The notes below the pieces were generated by a model. The model ran no database searches and was not told where the DNA came from. It worked only from the letters and a program-made list of their open reading frames with translations. The position numbers and the translations under genes are program-made. From Membranipora membranacea (lineage: Eukaryota > Bryozoa > Gymnolaemata > Cheilostomatida > Membraniporidae): a DNA stretch of 64,000 bases. Positions 10,997 through 22,058 of this stretch are shown in pieces. How positions within the stretch are numbered: the stretch's first letter is position 1; every line of letters starts with the position of its first letter. The stretch is from contig OU612069.1 of the NCBI GenBank assembly GCA_914767715.1, positions 19,591,387 through 19,655,386 on the forward strand. The letters run 5' to 3'.

Positions 10997-13900
10997 ATGA
11001 GACCGAGACGAGCAGCCGCTAGACAGCGAGCTATTGATCATCCTTGCATCATTTGCGGACAATCCGTCAGTGCCAGAGAAGAGGCCGTCGCGTGTGATAA
11101 ATGCCACCTGTGGACACACAGGCGGCATATTGGTGAAACTATTACTCGAAAAACATACATAAACTCAGTACGATCAGACTTACCGATATCATACAAATGT
11201 GAACCCTGCAAACAAAGGTAGGTTTTCTCTGTTGAAAGTCACTTCCTCATAAACAATATCTACAATGATAAAGCATTCATTTCACATTGGCAATTGAGTT
11301 CATATTTTGTGAACTGATCAGAGCAAATCCAGTATGTCATCATTTCTAGTTTTAATTCACTGTCAATATTTCACCATTTCAGAGAAATGATGGAAGAGTG
11401 CGTAAAAGACCAGTCAAATGATGGCAACCAGGAGGCAGAAGCAAGGTATGTATTAGTTTACAATCATGCATAACTTGTTTCATTAAATAATGGACATACA
11501 GCTTTGAACAACTTAACTAAAATATGTTGTCTGAAAATTGGGATAGAAATTAAATTCACTGTCAATATTTCACCATTTCAGAGAAATGATGGAAGAGTGC
11601 GTAAAAGACCAGTCAAATGATGGCAACCAGGAGGCAGAAGCAAGGTATGTATTAGCTTACAATCATGCATAACTTGTTTAATTAAATAATGGACATACAG
11701 CTTTGAACAACTTAACTAAAATACGTTGTCTGAAAATTGGGATAGAAATTAAATTCACTGTCAATATTTCACCATTTCAGAGAAATGATGGAGGAGTGCG
11801 TAAAAGACCAGTCAAATGATGGCAACCAGGAGGCAGATGTAAGGTATGTATTAGCTTACAGTCATGCATAACTTGTTTCATGTAATAATGGACATACAGC
11901 TCTAGGCATTGAGCTTTGAGCAAAATACTATCAATAATTAAAGTTTTAATTTTTTGTTTGCAGCAAAGAGCTGGATGAGATCATGGCTGAAATTGCAGCT
12001 AACCTTTTTAGTGAATATGATGAACACTCCTATAGCATTGTCAGGTAAGTGAACAATATGTAATGTTGACAACAACCATTGACATAGCTTGTATATTATG
12101 TGACAAAATATGTCATATGCGGTAAATTATCACTGGATTACATCATCCTAATTGTAAAAAATGTTATTGGTTGGTTGTTTGTAGCGCATCTACATCCACT
12201 GAAAATGCTGCTCGATTCACAGAGGACGACGAGATAGAGGAGCCAAATATTATATCAGAGAAGTAAGTAGTCGCTACATAATCAGAAAACCAAACTAATT
12301 TTGAAGAGACAGCATTAATTGATATCCAATTATTTGATGTTTTTTTGATTAAAGGAGTTTCGAGGAGCCAACTGTGGATTTTGTTCCAACTAATATGGAG
12401 CCGGAACAATTTTCTTTGGTAAAGAATGGAAGCAAGCGGAGGAAGGACTTAGTTGTTTCGGATCTTGGATTCTCTTTTGGATTCAAAGTTAAGACTCATA
12501 AAGAAAGCATATGGACATGCACAGTCAGAAGGAAGGGATGTTACTGTCATGCTAGGTTATCTTTCAATGGTGAGAGATACAAAATGCTCGGAAGACATAT
12601 TCATGACGGACAGCCAGGGCTTCTTGCTAAAATCAACATCACAAAACAGGTAAAACTCTAGATCATTACAATATAAATTACAATTACAATTTTCTCCTTA
12701 TAACTAAACTGACGAGACTTGTCCTCTCTCTGTAGAGTGATTTATAACTGTGCACAATTCCAAATGATCGTTTTTGAATAATCTAGGCCAAGGAAAAAGG
12801 GATAGAAGACGTTCAGGTGGGAGCAAAAACTGTCGTGAATAAGATCATGCGGCAGGAACCAGCAAACTACATCTTACCAAGAAAGGAAAACGTTGCAAGG
12901 GCTGTTAACAGACATCGCCAGTCCCAGAGGCCACCTGATCCTGATTCAACCAGCTTCACAGTAAGTTAAAAGTTCCAAGAACGCATGTCATATTTTTAAT
13001 TACTGAAATTTCAAAGTCAATAAACCCCACCTTTTCATATATATTTCACATGCTGTTTAACTTCTTTTGTTTCAAAGCTCCTGGATGAGCACGTACCTTT
13101 GGATTTCCTCATCTCGGATATCAGTGTAGACAGTGTTGGTAGACATCTGGTATTCGCGACAGCAAAGCAGATGCAGCTGTTGGCAAAGGCAAAGTTGTGG
13201 TATGCCGATGGAACATTTGAGATAGTGAACAAGCCATTTCTCCAACTATACACAATCCATGCATTCATCAGGAAAGACGACGCACTAGTCCAGCGGCCTT
13301 TATTATTCATCCTCATGTCCAGGAGAAGATATCTGGATTACAAAAAGGTAAGCAAAATTTTAACTATATCTTAAATTTGAGACTATGTTTCATCTGTAAT
13401 TATGCCTGAATTGCCTACAAAAATTTGAAATAAAATACACTGGATTAGTAAAGTATGGGTTTCAAATTTTAGGTATTGCAGGATGTAATCGAGAAACTAC
13501 CAGAGGAGCCAGCAGTTCAGTCCATTGTGACAGACTTTGAAGCAGGTAATCGAAATTATACATATATCACTCAAATCATGAACTCTGAAAACAGCAATAT
13601 CTTTCTGGGTCAAATTTGGAGTGTAAAAATACCAAGAGATCCATTTTGCCACAGTTTGTATCAATGATGGAGACAAGAACAACAGATAACAGGTCATACA
13701 TTTGATTTTGCAGCATTTTGGAAGGCAGCGAGGGAGTTGCTACCTGGTGTGAAGATGAGAGGCTGCTCGTTTCACTGGAGCCAGGCAGTGGTACGACATA
13801 TGAAGGAACTCGGACTATTCAAGGCATTCAAATCTCTCGGACCAGCAAAGGACTTGCTTGACAAGGTGTTGGCACTGCAGTTCCTTCCAGCGAGTCATAT

Positions 13901-14559
13901 CGCAGGTAGGCTCTGAAACAAAGCAATAATATAACAGTAATGATTAATATTAGTCTACTAAGGTCACACTCCATATTCATCAATTAACGTGTAATGGAGC
14001 AATACTCGTTTTACAGGAGGCTTAAATTTCATCAGGACCATGACGACCGATCGAGTCATGGCTGAGCTTCTGGAATATGTCAATGACACTTGGTTGGGAA
14101 ACTGGGAGCCACAAGACTGGTCCCAGTATAGACACCTGATACGTACTAACAATGATGTGGAGGGGTGGCACAACGGGATTAAACACAGGTAATATGCATT
14201 GCCTTGTTCCGTGTCTAGCAAGAATTTTTTCATTTATAATCATTTTTGATCCATCGTAACCTTTAACTTCATGAATAGTTTATAATCCTCTTTTATCCTA
14301 CATTTTTTATTACTTTGACAGGTACGGTAAGAGAATAGGCCCTCTGCCATTTTACATGCTTCTGGCATCACTCTTTGATGAAGCCTGTGATCTGGACATG
14401 GATATGCGTTTAATGTGCGAAGGAAAGCTGGCCAAGGTAGTAACCAAAAGGACTGCCGCAAATAATGACCAGCTTGTACTAATATGGAATGCCTACAAGG
14501 ATGGCCATATAAGTGGTAACCAGCTGTTGGTCAAAACATCTAAGCTTGTTAAACGGTGA
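10997..14559 (+). CDS. MULE transposase with PHD-like and FLYWCH fingers, 13 exons
   Basis: Exons 10997-11217, 11383-11445, 11582-11644, 11781-11843, 11964-12044, 12185-12262, 12355-12649, 12787-12960, 13078-13347, 13473-13545, 13714-13905, 14017-14188 and 14322-14559 join in phase with no stop, giving about 660 residues. Residues ~18-72 are a PHD-like Cys/His finger (CIIC, CDKC, WTHRRH, CEPC). Residues ~74-136 are a 21-residue acidic segment present three times. Residues ~206-273 are a FLYWCH finger (FSLVKNG, WTCTVRRKGC, HIHDG). The DDE domain shows D390 (YADGTF), D457 (VTDFEA), the CSFH signature C478/H481 and E573 (NNDVEGWH). It probably binds the terminal repeats and carries out cut-and-paste transposition (family knowledge). 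All catalytic residues are present, so activity is plausible. Confidence 0.9.
11355..11930 (+). repeat. 199-bp tandem repeat carrying a triplicated 63-nt exon
   Basis: Three near-identical units lie 199 bases apart (exon starts 11383, 11582, 11781). Each includes its own acceptor, a 63-nt exon of phase 2-2 and a GTATGT donor, so any number of copies keeps the frame. The third exon ends ADV where the first two end AEA. The near identity of the intron parts shows the duplication is recent. Confidence 0.9.
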
Positions 14560-15304
14560 TGGAAGCAATATTTTTTATTATATTTATCATTTTAGTAACA
14601 GAGACAGAAAGGTGTACATCAATATTAGTTGAAAAAGTGAATGTTTTTAATAACTGTGCATGTATCTTAACCTCATTTTAGTACTTGTCTACAGAATTTT
14701 AGCAAAATTTTATCACAATTCATGGTTTATTTTTATATTTTTTATAAATAGTTCCGTCCCAAGTTGGTTTTAGTATTTTAGTTCGGATATTGTTTCTGCA
14801 TTTTAGTACTTACACTTAACTTGTTTATACTGCTCAGAGTCAGCACAACCATGATGAGAACCTCATACCGAGTTTCTTCAAAATATATCAATTATCATTG
14901 GTAATCTGTGCCAAGTGTCATCCACAAGAACTCCTGAAAACAGTTGTCATATAGGGTAAATCGTAAAAGCGGTTGATTTGATATGGGATTTGAATATATG
15001 GCATTTCATTTCACACTATTTTAGTACTTACAGCATTTCTTAAGCATACCATTGATGCAACTGAGATACGGGATATGTCGACTTCCTTGTCAATAAATCG
15101 CTCACTGCGAATTCTGGGTTAAGAACTCCTGATAAATTGTCAGCAACCAGGGGATCACTCCTGAGATGCGACCTCTGAAAAATTGAAACATAGAGCTCTT
15201 ATTGTGAAGGTTTGAATATGGGGTTACACCAGGAACAAGGACTAGACTAGCAGGCCCAACCATAAACATGCACCCGAGGTCACCTGGGACAGCCAACGGA
15301 AAAT

Positions 15305-15412
15305 AAATTGTTCTCAAGCCAGAGGGACTCAACTTGAGCAAGCCCCAGTTAGTAGCCATATTATAGCTACAAACTAGGGCTTGATCCAGTTGAGTTCCTC
15401 TGGATTGAGAAC
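15305..15412. repeat. long hairpin in the 3' part of the MULE
   Basis: The segment starting TTGTTCTCAAGCCAGAGG pairs with CCTCTGGATTGAGAACAA ending near 15,412, around a short AT-rich loop. A second, smaller hairpin (AATGAACTAAAC and its complement) sits at ~15,625-15,654. Both lie between the transposase stop and the right end, and may be structural or nested MITE remains. Confidence 0.6.
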
Positions 15413-15713
15413 AATTACTTCTTGGGAGAATGAGACTTAGGTATTTGTTTACTCCTTGCTTTAACATCTAGACTGGGTGTATGAACAAGGAGTAAATTGG
15501 TATGAATATAACATGGATGTTTATGTGTACAATAACAATAAGACTGTCTTACCAAATTTCAGTTGGAAGAGCTTGTGTCTGGTTTCCACACATGAGTCAT
15601 GACTAGTGTAGTATGTAAAAGCAATGAACTAAACTAAAGGTTTAGTTCATTGGTAAAAGTATCTCCCTCACTCATGTGAATAAATGTATCTGCGCCTGCG
15701 CATTTGTACAGGA

Positions 15714-15766
15714 AGTACGAACTGACTTTAGTACGAACTGGAAGTACGAATGTGCACAAGTACGAA
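15714..15766. promoter_or_regulatory. right terminal array of transposase-binding-type motifs
   Basis: Four AGTACGAA sites start at 15714, 15730, 15743 and 15759 (steps 16, 13, 16). Read inward from the right end, the order matches the left array in inverse orientation. Confidence 0.78.
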
Positions 15767-15779
15767 ACGACATAGATTC

Positions 15780-15788
15780 AATGTGTAG
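15780..15788. repeat. right copy of 9-bp target-site duplication
   Basis: AATGTGTAG, identical to 9,486-9,494. The THAP reading frame resumes with GCT AAT TTG TGT directly after it. Confidence 0.93.
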
Positions 15789-17639
15789 CTAATTTGTGTC
15801 ACAGTGTACTGCACTTATATGCCTGGCCAGATGCCTCCAAATACCCTGCCCTGCATAGGAAGTGGTCCAACTGGGTGAAGGCAGATAACAATGACTTTCA
15901 TTACAGCAAAAACACAAGCTTTTTGTGCTGTAAACATTTCACTGATGAGGATTTTACCAACTCTTTCAGATATGCTTCAGGTGTTGATTCAAAGTAAGTA
16001 CTAAAGACTTCTACATGCCAATGATTTCATTTTATTCTGACATGCCACTTCATAACCATAAAGAGTGTGAGTCACACAGGTTGGCCATAAAGGGTATAGG
16101 AGAGGCAGAATTCAGCAGGGTGAATTTTTCACTAAAAGTAGCACCTGTCCTTTGTATATAAATAGATGGAAATTGTTGGATGGTACAACAGGTCTACTCC
16201 AAAACCCAGGGTATTTAGAGTAGACCTGTGGATGGTACAAATAAATAATAAAAGTGTAAAATAGATTGATAGGGACAAAAACACAGTCTGATCCTGACAA
16301 TTTGGCAGCTCAACTGACAGGTAACAGAAAGATAGCTAACCATGATAAATATGAAAGCGAATACAGCCCACATCTGAAGGAGGTTGTGGGAGATGATTCA
16401 ATGTATTATAATATGTAGGCCATGTATATGTATTCAACTATCATCTTCTAGCCTATGAAATTTGAATTTAGTCTTGGCAATTAAGTCTTGCAAAAGAAAT
16501 AGTTGTTGACTTTATTCTGTTGACTCATAATCATGGTTATTTCTTTTTTAGACTTAATATTGACAAAGAGAAGGCGGCCCCGTCAGTACGATTCATCAAC
16601 AAATACCGGTATAAGATTGGGAGACATAAAGACACCAAACTGGTCCCGACAGCTAATCTGGTCAAAGTGGAACCAACATAAGGTAAATTATAAAATTGTT
16701 GCATTTTAGCCAGATTCCGATACCTTTTACAGACACTGTTTGTCATATTAATTGATTGATTCAAATGGAAGTAAACTCGATCATGTAGGAAGGTAACTTA
16801 AGTCCATGTCACAACAAACACATCATTGATTTTCCACATAATTGCAGGGTATGTAGCAGAGCTCATGGAGCTACTAGAAGACTATCTTGCTGGAAACAAG
16901 AAACCAATTTTCCAACCCAAGCAGCCGCCTACACTGTACAGCAAAGCCCCTCAAGAGGCTAGGGAAACGACAATCGCAAAATGCATGGAAAGCTCAAGAG
17001 GATTCAGTAGGAAAAGAAAATTAGACGGATAATGTTTATTTTTTGAATATCTTTCAGTATATTGTATGTTTTGAAGATGGATTAATGGATTATCGAATTC
17101 CTTATCCTGTTATCCGAGTCGATAAAAGTATAAAATATGTGACATTACAACAATACCATATCTGGATTGTCAAACATGATGATAATTGGCTAATGTTGTG
17201 TGTTACATAACAAAAGGTAACATCCAAAGACGGTAGTTGGCAGTGAGTCTAAGAGAAAAATATAAATTCAATGAAAATAACCTGCCTGTAGGGATGGAAT
17301 CTCCCTTAGGACATATTAAAAACGTAAAAGACCAATGTGTGTGTTGCTAAGAAAATGATGCACAGTTTAGGCTACATGGAGGAGGGCAGGTAGGTATTAG
17401 GTTTATTTTACATCCTCTATCACAATTATGCGACAAAACTGAATGCTTTGAGAGCTGTTTGGCATTTAAAAATTATTGTAAATAGATGAAACTGTTGTTC
17501 CGAGACATCATAAAGTAATTGATAAAAACTATGGCACCATCCGCAGATACAGAAGAGAGAGAGGAACATAATATTGCCTAACAACAGACTTACATGGAAG
17601 AAAGTTAACTTCTAGTGTACATTATTAACTAGAAGAGTG

Positions 17640-17960
17640 TCATACATTTTCGGCATCACCGTAACAAAAACCCTTGAACTGATAGTCCGCATATACTTCT
17701 TCATCCTCTGATGGTGGTATTTTATTGCGAATGTAATTCACAAGGCAGGATGGCAGCGGTTTCCTCTCTCCCTTCTGTATCGCTTGAAAAATCCAGAATG
17801 TCATATTTCTGTAAGCACATAAACGTTTACGAGCATTCCCAGCCGGTTCCACAGTATTAGCTGCATACTGCAGTATGATTTCATTCACTGGCTTTAAGCC
17901 AAAGAAAATGTTTCTCATTGTTCTGATTTCAGCTGACCCAATTGAACTTCCCCTTATCAT
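17640..17960 (-). CDS. P2X7 receptor C-terminal (ballast) type domain, stand-alone
   Basis: Minus-strand frame of 106 residues. RLCAYRNMTFWIFQ, LPSCLVNYIR, KIPPSEDEEVY and the final YQFKGF follow the order of the conserved C-terminal cytoplasmic domain of P2X7 receptors, where Cys residues bind zinc and the fold binds guanine nucleotides in the mammalian protein. No channel domain is visible nearby. Such stand-alone domains are frequent in invertebrate genomes, often near mobile DNA. The start (MIRGSS) is uncertain because an upstream exon could exist above 17,960. Function here is unknown. Confidence 0.62.
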   Translation of the reverse strand: MIRGSSIGSAEIRTMRNIFFGLKPVNEIILQYAANTVEPAGNARKRLCAYRNMTFWIFQAIQKGERKPLPSCLVNYIRNKIPPSEDEEVYADYQFKGFCYGDAENV

Positions 17961-19211
17961 CGGGGTAAATCATGCTCATGTTGCATGTTCATACTCATAT
18001 AATGCTGTCCTGGAGTCGGTTGCCAAGTTTTACTCCTCAGTGACAGATTTCAACAACTTTCACTAATCATGCCATTAAGATAAGGATGACAGCTGAATAG
18101 GGTCTTTGATGTATTTTCTGGTTTGGTTGAGGAGAAAAAAACAGACTTGTTGATTCATAAATAGATATTCCACCCAAAACTTGGCTGCTCAAAGCTAACG
18201 CTGATGAACTTTCTCCTATTATTGTGCCAAAGTCACGCTGATGGGCTCATGAAAATATGTTAAGTATAAAAAGAGTAACACACATAACTGCATCATTTTG
18301 CTGCGGACTGTGGAGAAAAAGTGTTCTATTACTCTGCAATCGCTGGTTAGTTGGGTTTGAATAAGTATCAAATTAAATCCTATTTCATTTTGATATGGGA
18401 TCGATATAATACATATTTTGTGTGTTTTATAATATATATTCGTCGGATAAAAGGGGCTCAGACTAATAATATATAATTATGTATAGCTTGTTATTTTCGT
18501 ATTGTCTACCTTGTAGCTAGACTCTGTGTAACTGTAAGGGGCTAACTATTTTCTTTATAACACTGCAACAAATGATACTAACATTCAATTATTTTGTTTT
18601 TACAAAGTAAGTCTGTATTGCATTCGATTTCACATTATACTCTATTGGCTGCAAACCGACCTGCACTACCTATCTATCTTGCTCGAGAGATAATCTTCAA
18701 TACTCTATGAATGACTAATGGTATGTTGATTGTATTTTTACTGCCGTACTTTCAGAGTAACAATGAAGTGCCCTGTAGCAGTGTTATTGCTGCTGGTGAG
18801 CCTGACTTCATGCCATGTACTATCAGATAGGCTACCTGAGCAGGTAGAGTCATCCAAATATGTGCAGAAAGGCGAATTTACACACCTTCAAGACGAACTT
18901 ACTGAGCTTCATGGAACTGTAGACTCTCTGAGGACTGATCTACTAGAGACAAGAAATCTGTTAGCTCAGGCCCTGCTCAAAGTAAGTAGTAGTGTGTCCC
19001 CTGTATCGAAATATCTGTTATAGTATTTGAGCTATAGTAGACCGATGCGTATCGCTTCTTAATTGTCTCAATGTATGAAATATTATCATTTTTTTAATTG
19101 CAAATGAAGGTTGGCACGAGAGAGAAAAATAACTCCACTAATGTTTAATGAACAATAATGACAAAATAAATGAGTAAAAATCAAAGACTACTCAAAGATA
19201 AACCATATTAT

Positions 19212-19458
19212 TATAATCAGGCAGTTATTTCTGATAAAGTTTTGTCAGATTTGCAGGGTAAAAAAAATTCCATGCTCTACTTGGCATGAATTATTGATGG
19301 TAGAAAACGTGCCTCCCATAAGAGAAGATAGCTCCCATGCAGAGAATGAGAGCTATCTTCACCAAGACTTGGCATCAATAATCCATACCAAGCAGAGCAT
19401 TGAATTTTTTTACAATGCAAATCTGACAAAACTATAGCTTAAGAAATGCCTGACTATA
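19212..19458. mobile_element. MITE with long inverted ends
   Basis: Ends TATAATCAGGCA and TGCCTGACTATA are followed inward by further pairing (TTTTGTCAGATTTGCA with TGCAAATCTGACAAAA). A smaller inner hairpin at ~19,320-19,362 contains AGAGAAGATAGCTC. It is non-coding and ends 39 bases before the exon 2 homologue that lost its acceptor. Confidence 0.8.
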
Positions 19459-19930
19459 ACATACATTGGTCTTTTATCATCCATTACCTGCTTGTTGCTG
19501 GCTTCCCCAGTAGATGTAGATAAGACAGACTCAGATGATCATGATATCATTAAGAGATCAGCACTTAATGAGTCACCAGGGGATCATGATGAGTCAGCAG
19601 CAGATGTTGATGACCTGCTCAGTGGACTCAGCTTACAGAGTGAGTACAAGCTATTGGTGGAATGTGGAATTCGTAAAGTTAATGCCACTTCTAGTGTTGA
19701 CCTATTTGCTTTGATTGAAACAGTTGCTGATTTTAGTTCTTATCAATAATTTTAGAATTCACAATAACATAAAGTGAATTCTGTCACCGGTCCTGGCAGC
19801 TTATAGCTGTGACCTGTGTTCTCACAAAATATATGTGAACTCCTTCAGGGCCAGGTAAGCTTTGTAACTCGTTGGTATTGTGGGGCATGCACAGTGTACC
19901 TGGCCCAGGTAGAAATATCATTAATATAAC

Positions 19931-20390
19931 TTGTTGCCAGCACTGTACTGTACACAGTTAGGTGCAGTATCAGAGATTTTTCAGCTTTTCTACGTTCTAC
20001 AATCGTGTTTGTAGATCGTAGATTTGTGGATGTAGAAATTAGAGAAATATTTGTAGAATAACACATATGAACTGTTTCAATGAAGGGTCGTCCCCTCACA
20101 ATATCGGGTAGATAACTTTTTAATAACACTAATCAAGTTGTAGAAACAATTGGGAAGACAACTCAGTTTTATTTATAGTTATCTACCCTTGGAAATTTGA
20201 CATCGATATTGGCAATAGGCAGTTAATGTCTGTGGGTTTAAAAGCTCCGCCCTTATTTCAGTCCAATACTGTGGAATTGTTAGAAACGTAGAAAATCCAT
20301 TATAGCATATATGAATTGTTAGCAGCAATCTAAGATTTTGTAGAAAATGATTATCACCTTCACTTCAGAGAGTGATTGAAAATGTGACTG
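19931..20390 (-). repeat. repeat unit, inverted partner of 30,640-30,800
   Basis: Reverse-complemented, AATCTCTGATACTGCACC and the following GTACAGTACAGTGCTG match the segment at 30,755-30,800. The neighbouring stretch is rich in TTCTACGTTCTAC-like words, as in the 142-bp array. It is probably a second copy of one repeat family. Confidence 0.5.
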
Positions 20391-20565
20391 AATTATTCTT
20401 CTCTCTACATTATTTATCAAGAGGTAAGTGTTGACTATATGTGATAATTTGGAAATAGTGGAGTGTTGAACTGAGCAATGAACTGAATGAATGAAACTAA
20501 TAAATATAATATAATGAGGGGAAAATTGGTTGGACAGGTGGTTATGTTGGGGTAGTGAGACTCAT

Positions 20566-20607
20566 AGCAATGAACTCCCTCTCCCTCAAGAGGGAGTTCA
20601 TTGCTCA
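20566..20607. repeat. short hairpin
   Basis: AGCAATGAACTCCCTCT pairs with AGAGGGAGTTCATTGCT after a small loop. Confidence 0.7.
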
Positions 20608-21206
20608 GAGAGGGAGGGAGAATGTTAGAAAGAATAAGAAGAATGTCAATGTGATTGAATTGATTGATGGTGGAAGGGAAAGTATGAGTGAGGTTCAAGG
20701 GTAAGCCCTTGGCAATGGGCTTGGTTGTTTGATCATCATGATCAAGGCTAAGCTGTGTGTAGGCCTACTACTACTACTCTACTGGCTAGCTAGTAGTCTA
20801 GTCTACCACTCTTCTCTAGCCACCGCATCTGGCAATGAAATCTCTATTTGATAGGACAAGTTTTATTCTAACTAGCTAGGATCAAACTGGACCTAACATG
20901 CAATCATTAATTAGTCTAGGCCTAATGATGTATCCACTGACTGATTAGCCTAACCCCTAATCCATTATTTATTGCTCATGGGGCAGTACTAATTTCCTAC
21001 TAAATCTACTAAATGAATTGATTCTTAGCCTGGCTTGGAAAGCTTTGTTGAGAGGGATGGGTGAACAATCAAGGCTTGGTTAAGTGGGTAACCCGAGTTG
21101 TTCACCATGCAGTGAGTGTGTACAGTAGCGTGTATACAGTAGTGTGTATACAGTAGCGTGTGTATAGTACCGTGTGCGTAGTAGCATGTGCTTAGTAGCG
21201 TGTGCT

Positions 21207-21672
21207 TAGTAGTGTGTGTAGCAGGTGAGTCTCTGTAGCAGGTGAGTGTGTGTAGCAGGTGAGTGTGTGTAGCAGGTGAGTCTGTGTAGCAGGTGAGTCT
21301 GTGTAGCAGGAGAGTCTGTGTAGCAGGTGAGTGTGTGTAGCGGGTGAGTCTGTGTAGCAGGTGAGTCTGTGTAGCAGGTGAGTGTGTGGAGCAGGTGAGT
21401 GTGTGTAGCAGGTGAGTCTGTGTAGAAGGTGAGTCTGTGTAGAAGGTGAGTCTGTTTATCAGGAGAGTGTGTGTAGCAGGTGAGTCTGTGTAGCAGGGGA
21501 GTGTGTGGAGCAGGTGAGTGTGTGTAGCAGGTGAGTGTGTGTAGCAGGTGAGTGTGTGTAGCAGGTGAGTGTGTGTAGCAGGTGAGTGTGTGTAGCATGC
21601 AGGAGAGTGTGTGTAGCATGCAGGAGAGTCTGTGTAGCATGCAGGAGAGTCTGTGTAGCAGGTGAGTGTGTG
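21207..21672 (+). repeat. 17-bp minisatellite with embedded splice-donor consensus
   Basis: More than twenty units of the type GTGAGTGTGTGTAGCAG. The period is exactly 17 at 21242, 21259, 21276 and 21293. Most units contain CAGGTGAGT on the plus strand. It lies in the sense orientation within the large second intron of the collagen pseudogene. Confidence 0.9.
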
Positions 21673-21947
21673 GTAGGTAACTATTAAAAGGTGAGTGTTA
21701 ATGAGGCGAGTGTTAACTACTATTTATTTCAATTTGGAATTACTGGAGTGTGTTATACAAAACTGAGAATCAGAGTGGAACGTAGCTGAGGCGAAAATTT
21801 GGTAGACCTAAGAGTAAGAAGTGATTGAATAGAGAGAGAGAGTTGTGTGGATAAAAATCATAGGACAACTGCATTTCCTGACAAAGCCCTCAGTCAGGCA
21901 ATGCAGTATTCCTATGATAAGAATTGATTGATGGATGGACTTGGAGC

Positions 21948-22058
21948 ACAGGCCTTCTGTAGTTGGTGCAAGTCCACTGGTCTAGTGCCTCAGTGGACAA
22001 GACCTTGATCACTATGGCAATTGACCACTGGACTGGCACCAACTACAGAAGGCCTGTG
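21948..22058. repeat. hairpin
   Basis: ACAGGCCTTCTGTAGTTGGT pairs with ACCAACTACAGAAGGCCTGT. The inner part continues to pair (GTCCACTGGTC with GACCACTGGAC), giving a foldback of about 110 bases. Confidence 0.7.

Larger units (their letters stand above)
9495..15779 (+). mobile_element. complete Mutator-like (MULE) DNA transposon, 6,285 bp
   Basis: The element is bounded by AATGTGTAG on both sides and sits inside a THAP exon. Each end carries the 8-mer AGTACGAA in inverted orientation: three sites on the left (starts 9507, 9523, 9536) and four on the right (15714, 15730, 15743, 15759). Spacing measured inward is 16-13 and 16-13-16. The outer 12-13 bases are poorly conserved between ends, so this is a MULE with short, motif-based termini. 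It encodes one transposase gene (10,997-14,559) on the plus strand. The left 1.5 kb is non-coding with an ATGT microsatellite, and the right 1.2 kb contains two hairpins. The same orientation as the THAP gene may be chance. Confidence 0.92.
9470..17032 (+). pseudogene. THAP zinc-finger gene split by a MULE insertion
   Basis: Coding begins at ATG 9470-9472 (MPSKRKCV) and breaks off at 9,494. It resumes in frame at 15,789 and runs to a donor after 15,993. Across the break the frame reads CVANLC, the first CX4C zinc ligands, then YAWPD and FLCCKHFTDEDF with the C and H ligands. These are THAP hallmarks, a DNA-binding finger common in transposase-derived proteins. Exon 2 (16,552-16,681) supplies the expected AAPSVRF tail and ends in TAA one codon before a GTAAAT donor. 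A possible third exon (16,848-17,032), phase-compatible with that donor, encodes a basic C-terminus with RKRKL. The gene is thus hit twice: by the transposon and, unless exon 2 is truly terminal, by a nonsense codon. Target DNA for THAP fingers is known for some members; here it is unknown. Confidence 0.85.

Noticed and set aside
21206-21640. 144-codon minus-strand frame rich in Thr-His-Ser-Pro
   Set aside because: It is only the translation of the 17-bp minisatellite; no start context, exon signals or domain.
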